Origin: Verrucomicrobiota bacterium
Lineage (GTDB): Bacteria > Verrucomicrobiota > Verrucomicrobiia > Verrucomicrobiales > DEV007
DNA length: 64,000 nt
NCBI GenBank assembly: GCA_020630975.1
Contig: JAHDID010000004.1
Location: 161,233 to 225,232 of the forward strand
Direction of reading: 5' to 3'
Position numbers and translations under genes: made by a program. The notes below the pieces were generated by a model. It was given only the letters and a program-made list of their open reading frames with translations. It did not search any database and was not told the DNA's origin. Shown here one piece after another: positions 34,881 through 43,136 of the stretch; the first letter of the stretch is position 1; each line of letters starts with the position of its first letter.

Positions 34881-35796
34881 GTCGTCCACCGATGCGGATA
34901 CTCCGCTCGACGAGCTAGAAGAGGCATTTTTCAGCTACCTGGCCGTGGAGCGAAATAGCTCGGAGCGCACTCTGGCCAACTACAGCTACGCCATCGCCTG
35001 CTTTCGCGAGTGGGCCGACGAGCCTTTTCCCGGCTGGCAGTCGCTGACCAGCAATCACTTTAAAGACTATCTCTTCGACATCATGAAGGCCGATGAGTGG
35101 TCGCGCGCCACCATCCGCCTGCACTTCGCTGCGCTACGTAGTTTCTACAAATTCCTCTGCCGTCGTCGAGATTTCCCCCACAATCCGGTGGCCGACATCC
35201 AGCTGCCCAAGGCCGAAAAGAAGCTGCCCATCGTGCTCACACAGAAGCAGGTGCTAGAGCTGATCGAGCTACCTCTGAAGATCACGCACCCCAAACAGGC
35301 CCCCCACTGGATGCCCTATCGCGATGTGGCGATACTGGAGCTTTTCTACTCCTCTGGTATCCGTCTGTCTGAGCTAGCCGCGCTAGAGGTCCGAGATCTC
35401 GACCAGCAGCGCGAATCCATCCGCGTGATGGGCAAGGGCAACAAACAGCGGCTCTGCCCCGTGGGCACACCCGCCATGGAGGCCATAATCGCCTACCGAG
35501 AGCATGCCGAAGTGCTCAGCGGCCCGCTATTCATCAGCAAGCTGCGCAAAGGCATGACACCCCGCGCCATATCGAATCTCTTCAAAAAATACCATCAGCA
35601 CTCCGACATCCCAGTCGATGTGAGTCCGCACAAGCTACGCCACAGCTTCGCTACCCACCTGCTCGACTGTGGTGCCGACCTCCGCAGTGTGCAGGCCATG
35701 CTCGGACATGCGAGCCTATCGACCACACAGATCTACACGCATGTGTCCGTCGCGCGGATGAAGGAGGTGTATGAGGAGGCTCACCCTAGAGCTTAG
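34822..35796 (+). CDS. Xer-type tyrosine recombinase
   Basis: 324 residues with the full catalytic set: Arg181 in SSGIRLSELA, Lys205 in VMGKGNKQR, His270 and Arg273 in SPHKLRHSFATHLL, His296 in LGHASLSTTQ and Tyr305 in QIYTHVS. The N-terminal SAM-like DNA-binding domain starts near DELEEAFFSYLAVERNSSER. No ATG precedes this domain; the GTG at 34822 puts three NRVQ units at the N-terminus. It looks like a XerC/XerD-class enzyme rather than a phage integrase. Whether it serves dif or another site, possibly the adjacent repeat array, cannot be told. It follows the exb genes by 230 bp. Confidence 0.85.
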   Translation: MNRVQHKFNRVQSGLNRVQSSSTDADTPLDELEEAFFSYLAVERNSSERTLANYSYAIACFREWADEPFPGWQSLTSNHFKDYLFDIMKADEWSRATIRLHFAALRSFYKFLCRRRDFPHNPVADIQLPKAEKKLPIVLTQKQVLELIELPLKITHPKQAPHWMPYRDVAILELFYSSGIRLSELAALEVRDLDQQRESIRVMGKGNKQRLCPVGTPAMEAIIAYREHAEVLSGPLFISKLRKGMTPRAISNLFKKYHQHSDIPVDVSPHKLRHSFATHLLDCGADLRSVQAMLGHASLSTTQIYTHVSVARMKEVYEEAHPRA

Positions 35797-36065
35797 GAGG
35801 CACTAGATGGCTCCCCACCTTCGAGAACGATCCTTTCGATTTTGGCCACATCTAACTCAGTAACCTCGGCAATCTCCTCAATCGACATACCGTGCTGGTG
35901 CATCGTACACACTAGCTCGGCTTGGCCCTGCTCGATTCCTCGCTCGATGCCTTCCTCAATACAAAGCTGCTCTGTGTCTGTGATATAAGCCATTTCGCTC
36001 TCCTTCTCAAAGGCTACAACTCTTTCGCGAAAGCTCAATGTCAGCTCACGAGGAAGCATCATCAT
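35793..36065 (-). pseudogene. C-terminal remnant of an Rpn/PD-(D/E)XK-like protein
   Basis: The 90-residue frame matches only the last third of the 297-residue protein at 60780-61673. MMMLPRELTL is identical, and then YITDTEQL, EEGIERGIEQ and MSIEEIAEVTEL are near identical. Similarity stops abruptly at ATGATGATG; nothing before it matches the PD-(D/E)XK domain. It therefore looks like a truncated copy. Its stop overlaps the stop of the Xer gene by 4 bp. Confidence 0.75.
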
Positions 36066-36199
36066 AATCGGATTTCATCCGTCGCTCACCTCCATGACCT
36101 CCCAAAATTGCCACACCCGTGGAAACGTGAAAAGCACCAAATACCTTCACCACTGGACTGCCCACCAGATCACCGTAGGGTATCACCGCGCCCTTTTAC

Positions 36200-38038
36200 A
36201 TGACCCAACCCAATCCAGAGCCCGAAGACGAAGAGATCGATCTTGAGGAGGCCGCCGAGCTCCTCGACGACGATCCCGAGGAGGCGCTGGAGGAGGAGGA
36301 CCAGCCTGCGCCGGAGCTGGTCTATCGCAGACAGTTTTTCGATGCGATCAAACGCCAACTGAATTACTCACTACTCGCTCTATCGATCATGGCGATCCCG
36401 ATCGGAGTGTTGGCGGCCTATGGCTCGTATGGCTTTCTGGCGGCATTTGGGATGCTAGGAGATCTTTTTGAGCGCGAGAGCGGACTGGATACCCATATCC
36501 AGAAGATTGTCGTCCTCGTCGTCGGTGGGCTCATTTTCGGCTGCTTACTCCGTTGGCTGGGCTGGGATCGCTTCCGCACCCCCGCCCACGTCATCGTAGC
36601 CTGCTCGGAGCGAGAGGGCCGCATCCCACTGAAAGATGGCCTTTTCACCGCTGCGGCCGATGCCCTAGCCCTAGGCATGGGTGCACCTGTGGGCCGCTAT
36701 GGTCCAGCCATCCACCTGGGCGCGACGCTGGGCTCATTCATAGCCCGGGTTTTTCACCTCGGAAAAAGCAGCGTGAAAATACTGCTCGGCTGTGGTGTAG
36801 CGGCAGCGATCTCGGCCTCATTCAATGCGCCGATCGCCGGAGTCATCTTCGCGCACGAAGTGATTCTGGGACATTTCCGCCTAAAGGCATTTGCCCCTAT
36901 CACCATGGCATCGGTGGCAGCTGTGGCGATCACTCGCTTTCACCACCACGAGTACGTCGCGCTCAAGCTATGGGAGCAGCCGCGCACGCTGAATCTCTGG
37001 GACTACCCGATCTACATCGGTATCGGACTACTCGGGGCAGGCATCGCTATCGTCTACATGCGCGGCATCATCCAGACCGGCTGGTTTGCCCAAAAGTCGC
37101 GCATCCCGCTCATGCTACAGCCCGCTGTGGGTGCAGGTATCGCCGGCGCTATCGCTATCTTTGTCCCGCAGATCCTCGGCCTGGGCGATGAGACTATCCA
37201 GACTTTCCTCGAGCAGGATATCGATAGCCCCCGCTTCGCCATCGGAGCCCTGCTGCTACTCGGTATTGGCAAACTCATCGCTAGTGTGGTGTGCCTAGGC
37301 TTTCGCATGCCGGGCGGCTCGTTTAGTCCTGCGATATTCATCGGCTCGAGCATGGGGGCGATCATGGGCATGCTCATCCCGTTCATCGACTACCAGATCG
37401 CCGTGCTCGTCGGCATGGGCGCTGTCGTCAGCTGCGTCATCGGCGCACCACTGGCGACTATTCTGATCGTCTTCGAACTCACCGAGAACTACTACGCCGC
37501 CACCGCCGTGATGGTAGGTGTGGTCGCCGCCAATGGACTGGTAACCCGCTTTTTCTCCCGCTCGCTCTTTCACCGGCAGATCCGCATGTGGGGTATCGAT
37601 CTTTCTCGCCCTGAGGAGCAGCGCATCATGCAGGCGCAGCGTGTCGGCGATGTCATGCACGAGACCTACCTAGCCGTCCGCCCCCACCGCACCGTCGCCG
37701 AGCTCCGTGCTCTAGTCGACCGCGGCCACCGCAGCGAGGTCTTTGTCATCGAGGAGGAAAGCAGCCGTCTGATCGGCCAACTATCCCTCAGCGATCTCGC
37801 CATAGCCGAGCCAGACACCACCGCCGAAGAACTCTCCGAAGCCTACGAGATCTGGCTAAAAGAAAGCGACTCCGCCTGGTCAGGTTTCGTCAGTTTAGAA
37901 AACTACACCGGCCTAGCCGTACCCGTCGTCAACAATGGCGAAGACATGAAACTAGTCGGCATGGTCTACACCTCCGACTTCGTGTCGATCTACCGCGATG
38001 CGATAAAGAGCGCGCGGAGTGATGAGGGTGGCGGGTAG
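36200..38038 (+). CDS. ClC-family chloride channel-like protein with CBS domains, lacking the gating glutamate
   Basis: 612 residues: an acidic N-tail, about 10-12 membrane helices (about 55-460) and a C-terminal pair of CBS domains (about 485-600). The helix-N motif MPGGSFSPA (GGxFxP) is intact. The gating motif GREGP reads GRYGP at 165-169, so the gating Glu is Tyr167. The internal proton Glu, equivalent to E203 of the E. coli protein, is Val221 in FAHEVILGHF. The GSGIP motif is also not recognisable. Loss of both Glu residues argues for passive anion conduction rather than H+/Cl- exchange. That is inference from known ClC proteins. Confidence 0.88.
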   Translation: MTQPNPEPEDEEIDLEEAAELLDDDPEEALEEEDQPAPELVYRRQFFDAIKRQLNYSLLALSIMAIPIGVLAAYGSYGFLAAFGMLGDLFERESGLDTHIQKIVVLVVGGLIFGCLLRWLGWDRFRTPAHVIVACSEREGRIPLKDGLFTAAADALALGMGAPVGRYGPAIHLGATLGSFIARVFHLGKSSVKILLGCGVAAAISASFNAPIAGVIFAHEVILGHFRLKAFAPITMASVAAVAITRFHHHEYVALKLWEQPRTLNLWDYPIYIGIGLLGAGIAIVYMRGIIQTGWFAQKSRIPLMLQPAVGAGIAGAIAIFVPQILGLGDETIQTFLEQDIDSPRFAIGALLLLGIGKLIASVVCLGFRMPGGSFSPAIFIGSSMGAIMGMLIPFIDYQIAVLVGMGAVVSCVIGAPLATILIVFELTENYYAATAVMVGVVAANGLVTRFFSRSLFHRQIRMWGIDLSRPEEQRIMQAQRVGDVMHETYLAVRPHRTVAELRALVDRGHRSEVFVIEEESSRLIGQLSLSDLAIAEPDTTAEELSEAYEIWLKESDSAWSGFVSLENYTGLAVPVVNNGEDMKLVGMVYTSDFVSIYRDAIKSARSDEGGG

Positions 38039-38096
38039 GTTTCCTAATTGATTTTTTTTGTTGATCCAAAAATTTAGAACCAGCTAAAGTAACGGG

Positions 38097-39419
38097 ATGA
38101 GATGGATCCTCGCCCTCATCACTTTACTAACTGTAATCCCCACAAGTAGGGCCGATGAAATGTTAGCCCAACTCAAGAACGAACTTGAGAAAGTCATCCC
38201 TACTGACTGGCACGTAGAGATCATTGAAAATGATCGCATCAATGTTCGAAGAGGAAAAAAGGTTCTATTTCACTACTTCGAACAACCAGGGTACATCGAG
38301 CCTCGGGGAGGCGAGGCACCAAAGATTGATAAACCCCGTCAAAAAGAAGACTTTATCTATTCCTTTTGGACACGGGACAAATACATCTCGCCCGCGGATT
38401 ACCAAAATCAAAAATCTAAAAATGAAGACATTGAAACTCAGCTAGTCGAATACTCTAGATTCTTCTCACCCCGACGAGGGAGAGAAAAATTTGGCCCTAT
38501 TCAACCTTTGTATTTCACACCCAAGAACAATTTTGAAAACCAAGTTCACGAGGATTTTTCTGGCTTCTACACATCAAATATCAAAGCCCCTCTACCAGAT
38601 TGTCACTATGACGGTCTTAGCTTTACTTTTCTGCCACCACGATGCGACTATCTCAAAGAAAGTGCAGAAATAATAATTGAGTGCCATGACGTGTTCCATA
38701 GCATCTCAAATGTTTTTCAATTCTACGAAGGGAATTGGCAAAAATATCTTTGGTTCGGAAAGAGGTACTACCTTAGAATTAGCGGAACACAGATCCCCCT
38801 GATTTTTCAGCAAGAAATCGACCAGGAACTAAAGTATGAGATAGAACGGGACGTAAACAGAATCTATTATCCAGGTAAAGACTTCCGATTTTACAAGCGT
38901 ACTCCTCGTGAAGTGAAATTTTTTGGCAAGTCATACACTGCCCATGAAAAACTACATGTGACAGGAGGAGGCATTCAATATCCTGCTGCATTCTATGGAT
39001 GCTTTGGTGATGTCATCTCAATTAACGGGCGACGGCACCTACTCGTTTCGCAAGAACTGATCGGAAAATTTCAAAAAGCCCAACAATTCTTCAACTCTAA
39101 TGGGGCTATTTTCTCTGAGCTGCGTAGTTTGATAACCGCTGCCGAGCAGGCCACAAAGAAACACCCCCTATCAGGTGATCAGGACAACTGGGTGTGGAGC
39201 AGAACCAATTACCGCCACGAAATGTGGTATATGAACTACGCTGGCATAACAATCAGATATCCCAGTATACTAGACTACCAAGTAGCAGATCCTGAAATCT
39301 ATGGAGACGACATAAAATTTGTCGTCTCAAGCTTCGCGCTCGATGAGAAAACCCGAAGAGTAGAGCGAGTGATCAACTTTGTTTACCACAAGAACAAGTG
39401 GAAGTTTGAAGGCCCGTAA
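38097..39419 (+). CDS. Exported protein of unknown function
   Basis: 440 residues with a signal peptide (MRWILALITLLTVIPTSRA, then DEM). The mature part is rich in Tyr, Phe and charged residues without repeats or recognised catalytic motifs; examples are VEIIENDRINVRRGKKVLFH and YFTPKNNFENQVHED. The composition is clearly AT-richer than its neighbours, which suggests transfer. It stands alone between the ClC-like gene and a strong hairpin. I do not recognise the family. Confidence 0.6.
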   Translation: MRWILALITLLTVIPTSRADEMLAQLKNELEKVIPTDWHVEIIENDRINVRRGKKVLFHYFEQPGYIEPRGGEAPKIDKPRQKEDFIYSFWTRDKYISPADYQNQKSKNEDIETQLVEYSRFFSPRRGREKFGPIQPLYFTPKNNFENQVHEDFSGFYTSNIKAPLPDCHYDGLSFTFLPPRCDYLKESAEIIIECHDVFHSISNVFQFYEGNWQKYLWFGKRYYLRISGTQIPLIFQQEIDQELKYEIERDVNRIYYPGKDFRFYKRTPREVKFFGKSYTAHEKLHVTGGGIQYPAAFYGCFGDVISINGRRHLLVSQELIGKFQKAQQFFNSNGAIFSELRSLITAAEQATKKHPLSGDQDNWVWSRTNYRHEMWYMNYAGITIRYPSILDYQVADPEIYGDDIKFVVSSFALDEKTRRVERVINFVYHKNKWKFEGP

Positions 39420-39444
39420 TGATCTAAAAAAGAGCGGGCACTAA

Positions 39445-39481
39445 CGCTATAGGTCGAATAAGCCCTAAACGACCTATAGCG
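39445..39481. terminator. Bidirectional terminator-like hairpin
   Basis: CGCTATAGGTCG and CGACCTATAGCG are perfect 12-bp complements around a 13-nt loop, between the convergent stops of the unknown exoprotein and ilvN. T-runs are weak on both sides, so the call rests on the stem and position. Confidence 0.6.
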
Positions 39482-39503
39482 ATGCTTTCGAAAAAATAAC
39501 TGA

Positions 39504-40049
39504 CTAGGTAGCTACCTCGCCGCGAGCCATTAGCACTTTACCAGTGCGGACGGTCTCGATGATCTCGTAGCTGGCCAGCAGTCTGGTCGCTGCATCCACC
39601 TTGTCGCTGGCACCCTCGATGCGGATGATCATGGACGACTCGGTGAGATCGACTGTCTTGCCGCCGAAGTGCTCGACGATCTGCAGTAGCTCGGTGCGAG
39701 TCTCTGGTCCCTCGGCTTTCACCTTGATCAGAGCCATCTCGCGGACCACAGCCTGCTGAGAGGTGTGCTCGGAGCAGTGGATCACGTCGACCAGCTTATT
39801 ACACTGGAGGATGATCTGGTGCAGTCCTGCTGGATCACCACTGATCCCCAGTGTGAGCCTGGAGAATGCAGGATCTCTACCCTGAGAGACGACTACGGAG
39901 TCAATATTGTAAGCACGACGAGCGAAAATCTGGCAGATGCGCATCAGCACGCCAGGCTCATTCACCACATACATACTCAGCGTGTGCCCACCGATGATGT
40001 CGGCGCGCGGAGCTGGTTTCTTATCGGTCGTTTTGATATCACGAGCCAT
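39504..40049 (-). CDS. ilvN: Acetolactate synthase regulatory (small) subunit
   Basis: 181 residues, close to the IlvH length. An N-terminal ACT domain, LSMYVVNEPGVLMRICQIFA followed by RRAYNIDSVVVSQGRD, binds valine for feedback control. The C-terminal domain with REMALIKVKAEGP and SYEIIETVRTGKVLMARG is typical of the long form. It lies 63 bp after ilvB on the same strand, forming the usual operon for branched-chain amino acid synthesis. Confidence 0.95.
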   Translation of the reverse strand: MARDIKTTDKKPAPRADIIGGHTLSMYVVNEPGVLMRICQIFARRAYNIDSVVVSQGRDPAFSRLTLGISGDPAGLHQIILQCNKLVDVIHCSEHTSQQAVVREMALIKVKAEGPETRTELLQIVEHFGGKTVDLTESSMIIRIEGASDKVDAATRLLASYEIIETVRTGKVLMARGEVAT

Positions 40050-40112
40050 AGTATAGAAAAATTTAGTAGGTAAAAAATTGTGTAGTTAGATCAAACGAAA
40101 GATAGCCTCGGC

Positions 40113-41849
40113 CTAGGTAGAGCCCACTGGCTTAGCCATCTTGTGCTTAGGCGGCTCGGTGAGCATATCCTCTAGTGCCGCACCCGCAGGGATCATCGGG
40201 AAGACGTTGTCGGTCTTCACGCACTCTGCATTGATCAGCACTGGACCGTCGTTGTAATCGAGCGCTTCCTGTAGCTTCTTACCGACATCTGCTTGGCGCT
40301 TGATGTTGATACCCTTACAGCCGTAAGACTCAGCGAGTTTCACGAAGTCAGGATTGCCCTCGAGATCCACACCGCTCTCGCGATTATCGAAGAATAGCTC
40401 CTGCCACTGACGCACCATACCGAGGTAGTGGTTGTTCAGCACGAGGATCTTCACTGGCAGTTTGTGAATGACTGCTGTCGCGATCTCGCACAGTGTCATC
40501 TGAAAACCACCATCGCCACAGACAGCGATAACAGTCTCGTCCGGACAAGCGAACTGAGCGCCGATCGCGGAAGGGAAACCAAAGCCCATGGTGCCTGCAC
40601 CACCGGAGCTGATCCACTTCCACGAGTCTCTGTTCTTATAAAACTGAGCTGCCCACATCTGATGCTGACCGACATCGGTAGTAACGATCGCGTCGCCATT
40701 GGTCAGCTCGTAGATCTCGTCTAGGACCTGCTGCATGCGCAGACCACCCTGCTTCTTGTAGCCGAGTGGGAATTTCTTCTTATTAGCATTCACTGCCTCA
40801 TTCCACTCTTCGTTGGACTTGCCTTCGACTAGCGGATTCAGAGCCTTGAGCACAGCCTTGGCGTCGCCGATCACTTCTTGATCGACCTTGATCATCTTAT
40901 TGATCTCAGATGGATCGATATCGATGTGCACGATCTTCGCTTGAGCACCGAACTTGTCGGCCTGGCCGATGATACGGTCGTCGAAGCGGGAGCCGATATT
41001 CACGATCAGATCGCACTCGCACATGGCCTTATTCGCATAGGCTGTGCCGTGCATACCCAGCATACCGAGAGATAGCGGGTGGTCCTCTGGGAAAACTCCT
41101 TTACCCAATAGTGTCGAGGTGACTGGCGAATCCATGCGCGTGGCCAGCTCCATCAGCTCTGCCTCGGCACCGGCGATCATCGCACCGTGACCCGCAAGGA
41201 TCACTGGCTTCTTCGCTGCATTGATCAATAGTGCCGCCTGCTCCACGTCTGCCTGATCGATCTCGTAGGCTAGCTCCGGCTTGTAGCCAGGCAGATCGAT
41301 CGGCGAGTCGAGATCGCCTGAGAAATCACTCTGGCTTACGTTCTTAGGCACATCGATCAGCACTGGACCAGGACGGCCAGTAGTCGCGATGTGGTGAGCC
41401 TCGCGAGCGATGCGTGGTAGCTCATTGGTCTCGCGGACTAGGAAGTTGTGCTTCACCACCGGGATGGTGATGCCAAAGATATCGGCCTCTTGGAAAGCAT
41501 CGAGACCCAGCATCCATGTGACCTGCTGGCCAGTGATGATGATCATCGGCACGGAGTCCATCTGCGCAGTCATGATACCGGTGATGGTATTACCCGCACC
41601 AGGTCCAGAGGTGACGAGCACCACTGCCGGCTTGCCGGTAGCGCGAGCATAGCCATCGGCCATGTGTGTCGCACCCTGCTCGTGGCGAGTCAGGACAAAC
41701 TTAATATTCGACTCGACGGTCTCTAGCGCATCGAAGATAGGCAGCGCAGCGCCACCGGAATATCCGAAAACGTACTCGATACCGAGCTCGTCGAGGGTTT
41801 TGATCAGAGCCTGTGCTCCATCCATGGTTGATTGATTCTCGTTGGCCAT
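40113..41849 (-). CDS. ilvB: Acetolactate synthase catalytic (large) subunit
   Basis: 578 residues from the ATG giving MANENQSTMDGAQ; twelve extra codons upstream are open but atypical. The N-terminal ThDP-binding half has EYVFGYSGGAALPIFDAL (the usual FGYPGG has Ser for Pro) and the catalytic Glu in TRHEQGATHMADGYARA. The FAD-binding middle domain has GHGAMIAGAEA and SRFDDRIIG. The C-terminal ThDP motif is VCGDGGFQMTLCEIATA with GDG...N. It condenses two pyruvates, or pyruvate with 2-oxobutyrate, on the way to valine, leucine and isoleucine. Paired with ilvN. Confidence 0.95.
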   Translation of the reverse strand: MANENQSTMDGAQALIKTLDELGIEYVFGYSGGAALPIFDALETVESNIKFVLTRHEQGATHMADGYARATGKPAVVLVTSGPGAGNTITGIMTAQMDSVPMIIITGQQVTWMLGLDAFQEADIFGITIPVVKHNFLVRETNELPRIAREAHHIATTGRPGPVLIDVPKNVSQSDFSGDLDSPIDLPGYKPELAYEIDQADVEQAALLINAAKKPVILAGHGAMIAGAEAELMELATRMDSPVTSTLLGKGVFPEDHPLSLGMLGMHGTAYANKAMCECDLIVNIGSRFDDRIIGQADKFGAQAKIVHIDIDPSEINKMIKVDQEVIGDAKAVLKALNPLVEGKSNEEWNEAVNANKKKFPLGYKKQGGLRMQQVLDEIYELTNGDAIVTTDVGQHQMWAAQFYKNRDSWKWISSGGAGTMGFGFPSAIGAQFACPDETVIAVCGDGGFQMTLCEIATAVIHKLPVKILVLNNHYLGMVRQWQELFFDNRESGVDLEGNPDFVKLAESYGCKGINIKRQADVGKKLQEALDYNDGPVLINAECVKTDNVFPMIPAGAALEDMLTEPPKHKMAKPVGST

Positions 41850-41954
41850 AATAAAAATTGCCGAATTACCCCACAAAATCTCCATAACGAGCGTTTCTTC
41901 AACCGAAAACAGGGTCTTTTTGCTAAACTTTGCCTAAATTCATCACTCTAATGA

Positions 41955-41976
41955 GGCGAAAATCGCCATTTTCGCC
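41955..41976. promoter_or_regulatory. Perfect palindrome upstream of ilvB
   Basis: GGCGAAAAT-CGCC-ATTTTCGCC is a 9-bp perfect inverted repeat about 105 bp before the ilvB start. On either side, at about 41901 and 42031, lies an imperfect direct repeat of the form ACCGAARACAGGGT. No T-run follows, so an operator is more likely than a terminator. The regulator is unknown. Confidence 0.4.
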
Positions 41977-42128
41977 CTAAGAAGCCCATTTTTGATATTC
42001 TCCAGCCCTCAAAAACACCTTCATTTCACCGAAGACAGGGTTTTCATAAAACAGTCATTTTGAAAAAGCTCACAAACTTTTATAACATTATTTAATGACA
42101 ATAACGGTATATGATGTAATCGTTAGGT

Positions 42129-42815
42129 ATGACAGATAACGAATCAACACCGAAGAAACGACCACAAGCCAAGAAAAAGACCGCAACTCCTGCGAAAAAA
42201 GCTGCAAAGAAGAAAGTAGCTGCAAAGAAGAAGATGATCAGCCGCAGGCTCGACATCATGGAGGAGAACAATCCCCAGATGGGCTTACCTGGCTTTGTGA
42301 AACGAGTGAACCAACTAGTCGAAAAATTTGTCCCCGAGGCAGATGCTGGCGACGGTAGAGTCACTGCCGAGTTTAACGAACGGACAGTCCGGCACTACCA
42401 GGCAAAAGGGATCATCGATGCGCCAGCCAAAGAGGGCAAAGAAGCCCGCTACGAGTACCGACACGTCCTCCAAGCTGTACTGCTACGTCGGCTGCTCGCC
42501 GATGGTCTACCGGTAAAGCGGATCACTCGCCTGATGGAAGACAAGCCAAACGAGATCTACCGCGACCTGATCGTAAAAGGCGTAGAAGTCTCCGTCGGTC
42601 CAGGCATGAAGGACGGCCCCCAGGCCTCAGCCGATCCCGCAGTCGTCGCAGGCCCATGGATGCGCCACACCATCGCACCTGGCCTAGAGATCCAAGTCGC
42701 CCGCGGCTTTCAGCCTCCGCAAACCGAGGAAGAGACCAAGGCGCTCATGCGCAAAATGCGGCAGACGATGACTACGGTGATCGAGCGCCGACAGGCTCGA
42801 GCGAATAAGAAGTAG
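42129..42815 (+). CDS. MerR-like regulator with a Lys/Ala-rich histone-H1-like N-terminal tail
   Basis: 228 residues. Residues 8-36 are a basic tail of KKxxAKK type (PAKKAAKKKVAAKKK), as in histone H1-like and Hc1-like proteins, and probably contact DNA non-specifically. After a linker, residues about 78-140 form a MerR winged helix: FNERTVRHYQAKGIIDAP, then RHVLQAVLLRRLLADGLPVK. The rest is not recognised and ends with a basic helix (MTTVIERRQARANKK). No Cys-based effector site is visible. It is divergent from ilvB with about 280 bp between them. Confidence 0.75.
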   Translation: MTDNESTPKKRPQAKKKTATPAKKAAKKKVAAKKKMISRRLDIMEENNPQMGLPGFVKRVNQLVEKFVPEADAGDGRVTAEFNERTVRHYQAKGIIDAPAKEGKEARYEYRHVLQAVLLRRLLADGLPVKRITRLMEDKPNEIYRDLIVKGVEVSVGPGMKDGPQASADPAVVAGPWMRHTIAPGLEIQVARGFQPPQTEEETKALMRKMRQTMTTVIERRQARANKK

Positions 42816-42848
42816 CGAGGTAGCTGTCTCTTGATGGGCTATTTCTGC

Positions 42849-43136
42849 GGCCGAAGGCTTTGATGATCGGCATTTTGGCAAATGCCGCTACGCGCATCCA
42901 CACGCGTAGAGGGAGATCCCAATCTTCCGTCCGCAGTCTATCAGCCGATGGCTCTGAAAACCGGCATTTTTAGAAATGCCGCTACCCACAGCCACACGCG
43001 TAGCGGGAGATCCCAATCTTCCGTCCGCAGCCTATCGGCCGAAGGCTCTGAAACTCGGCATTTTTAGAAATGCCGCTACCCACAGCCACACGCGTAGCGG
43101 GAGATCCCCATCTTCCGCCCTTAGCCTATCAAGCTG
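42849..43136. repeat. 94-bp tandem repeat, three copies
   Basis: CGGCATTTT begins at 42868, 42962 and 43056, a strict 94-bp spacing. Copies 2 and 3 are nearly identical; copy 1 is more divergent. Each unit contains a hairpin (GGCATTTTTAGAAATGCC), ACACGCGTAGCGGGAGATCC and TCTTCCGTCCGCAGCCTATC. The array has no ORF and fills the gap between the MerR-like gene and the convergent ferritin-like gene. The copies touch directly with no spacer, so it is not a CRISPR. Confidence 0.85.

Noticed and set aside
42849..43136. CRISPR array
   Set aside because: The 94-bp units touch each other without unique spacers and no cas gene is present.
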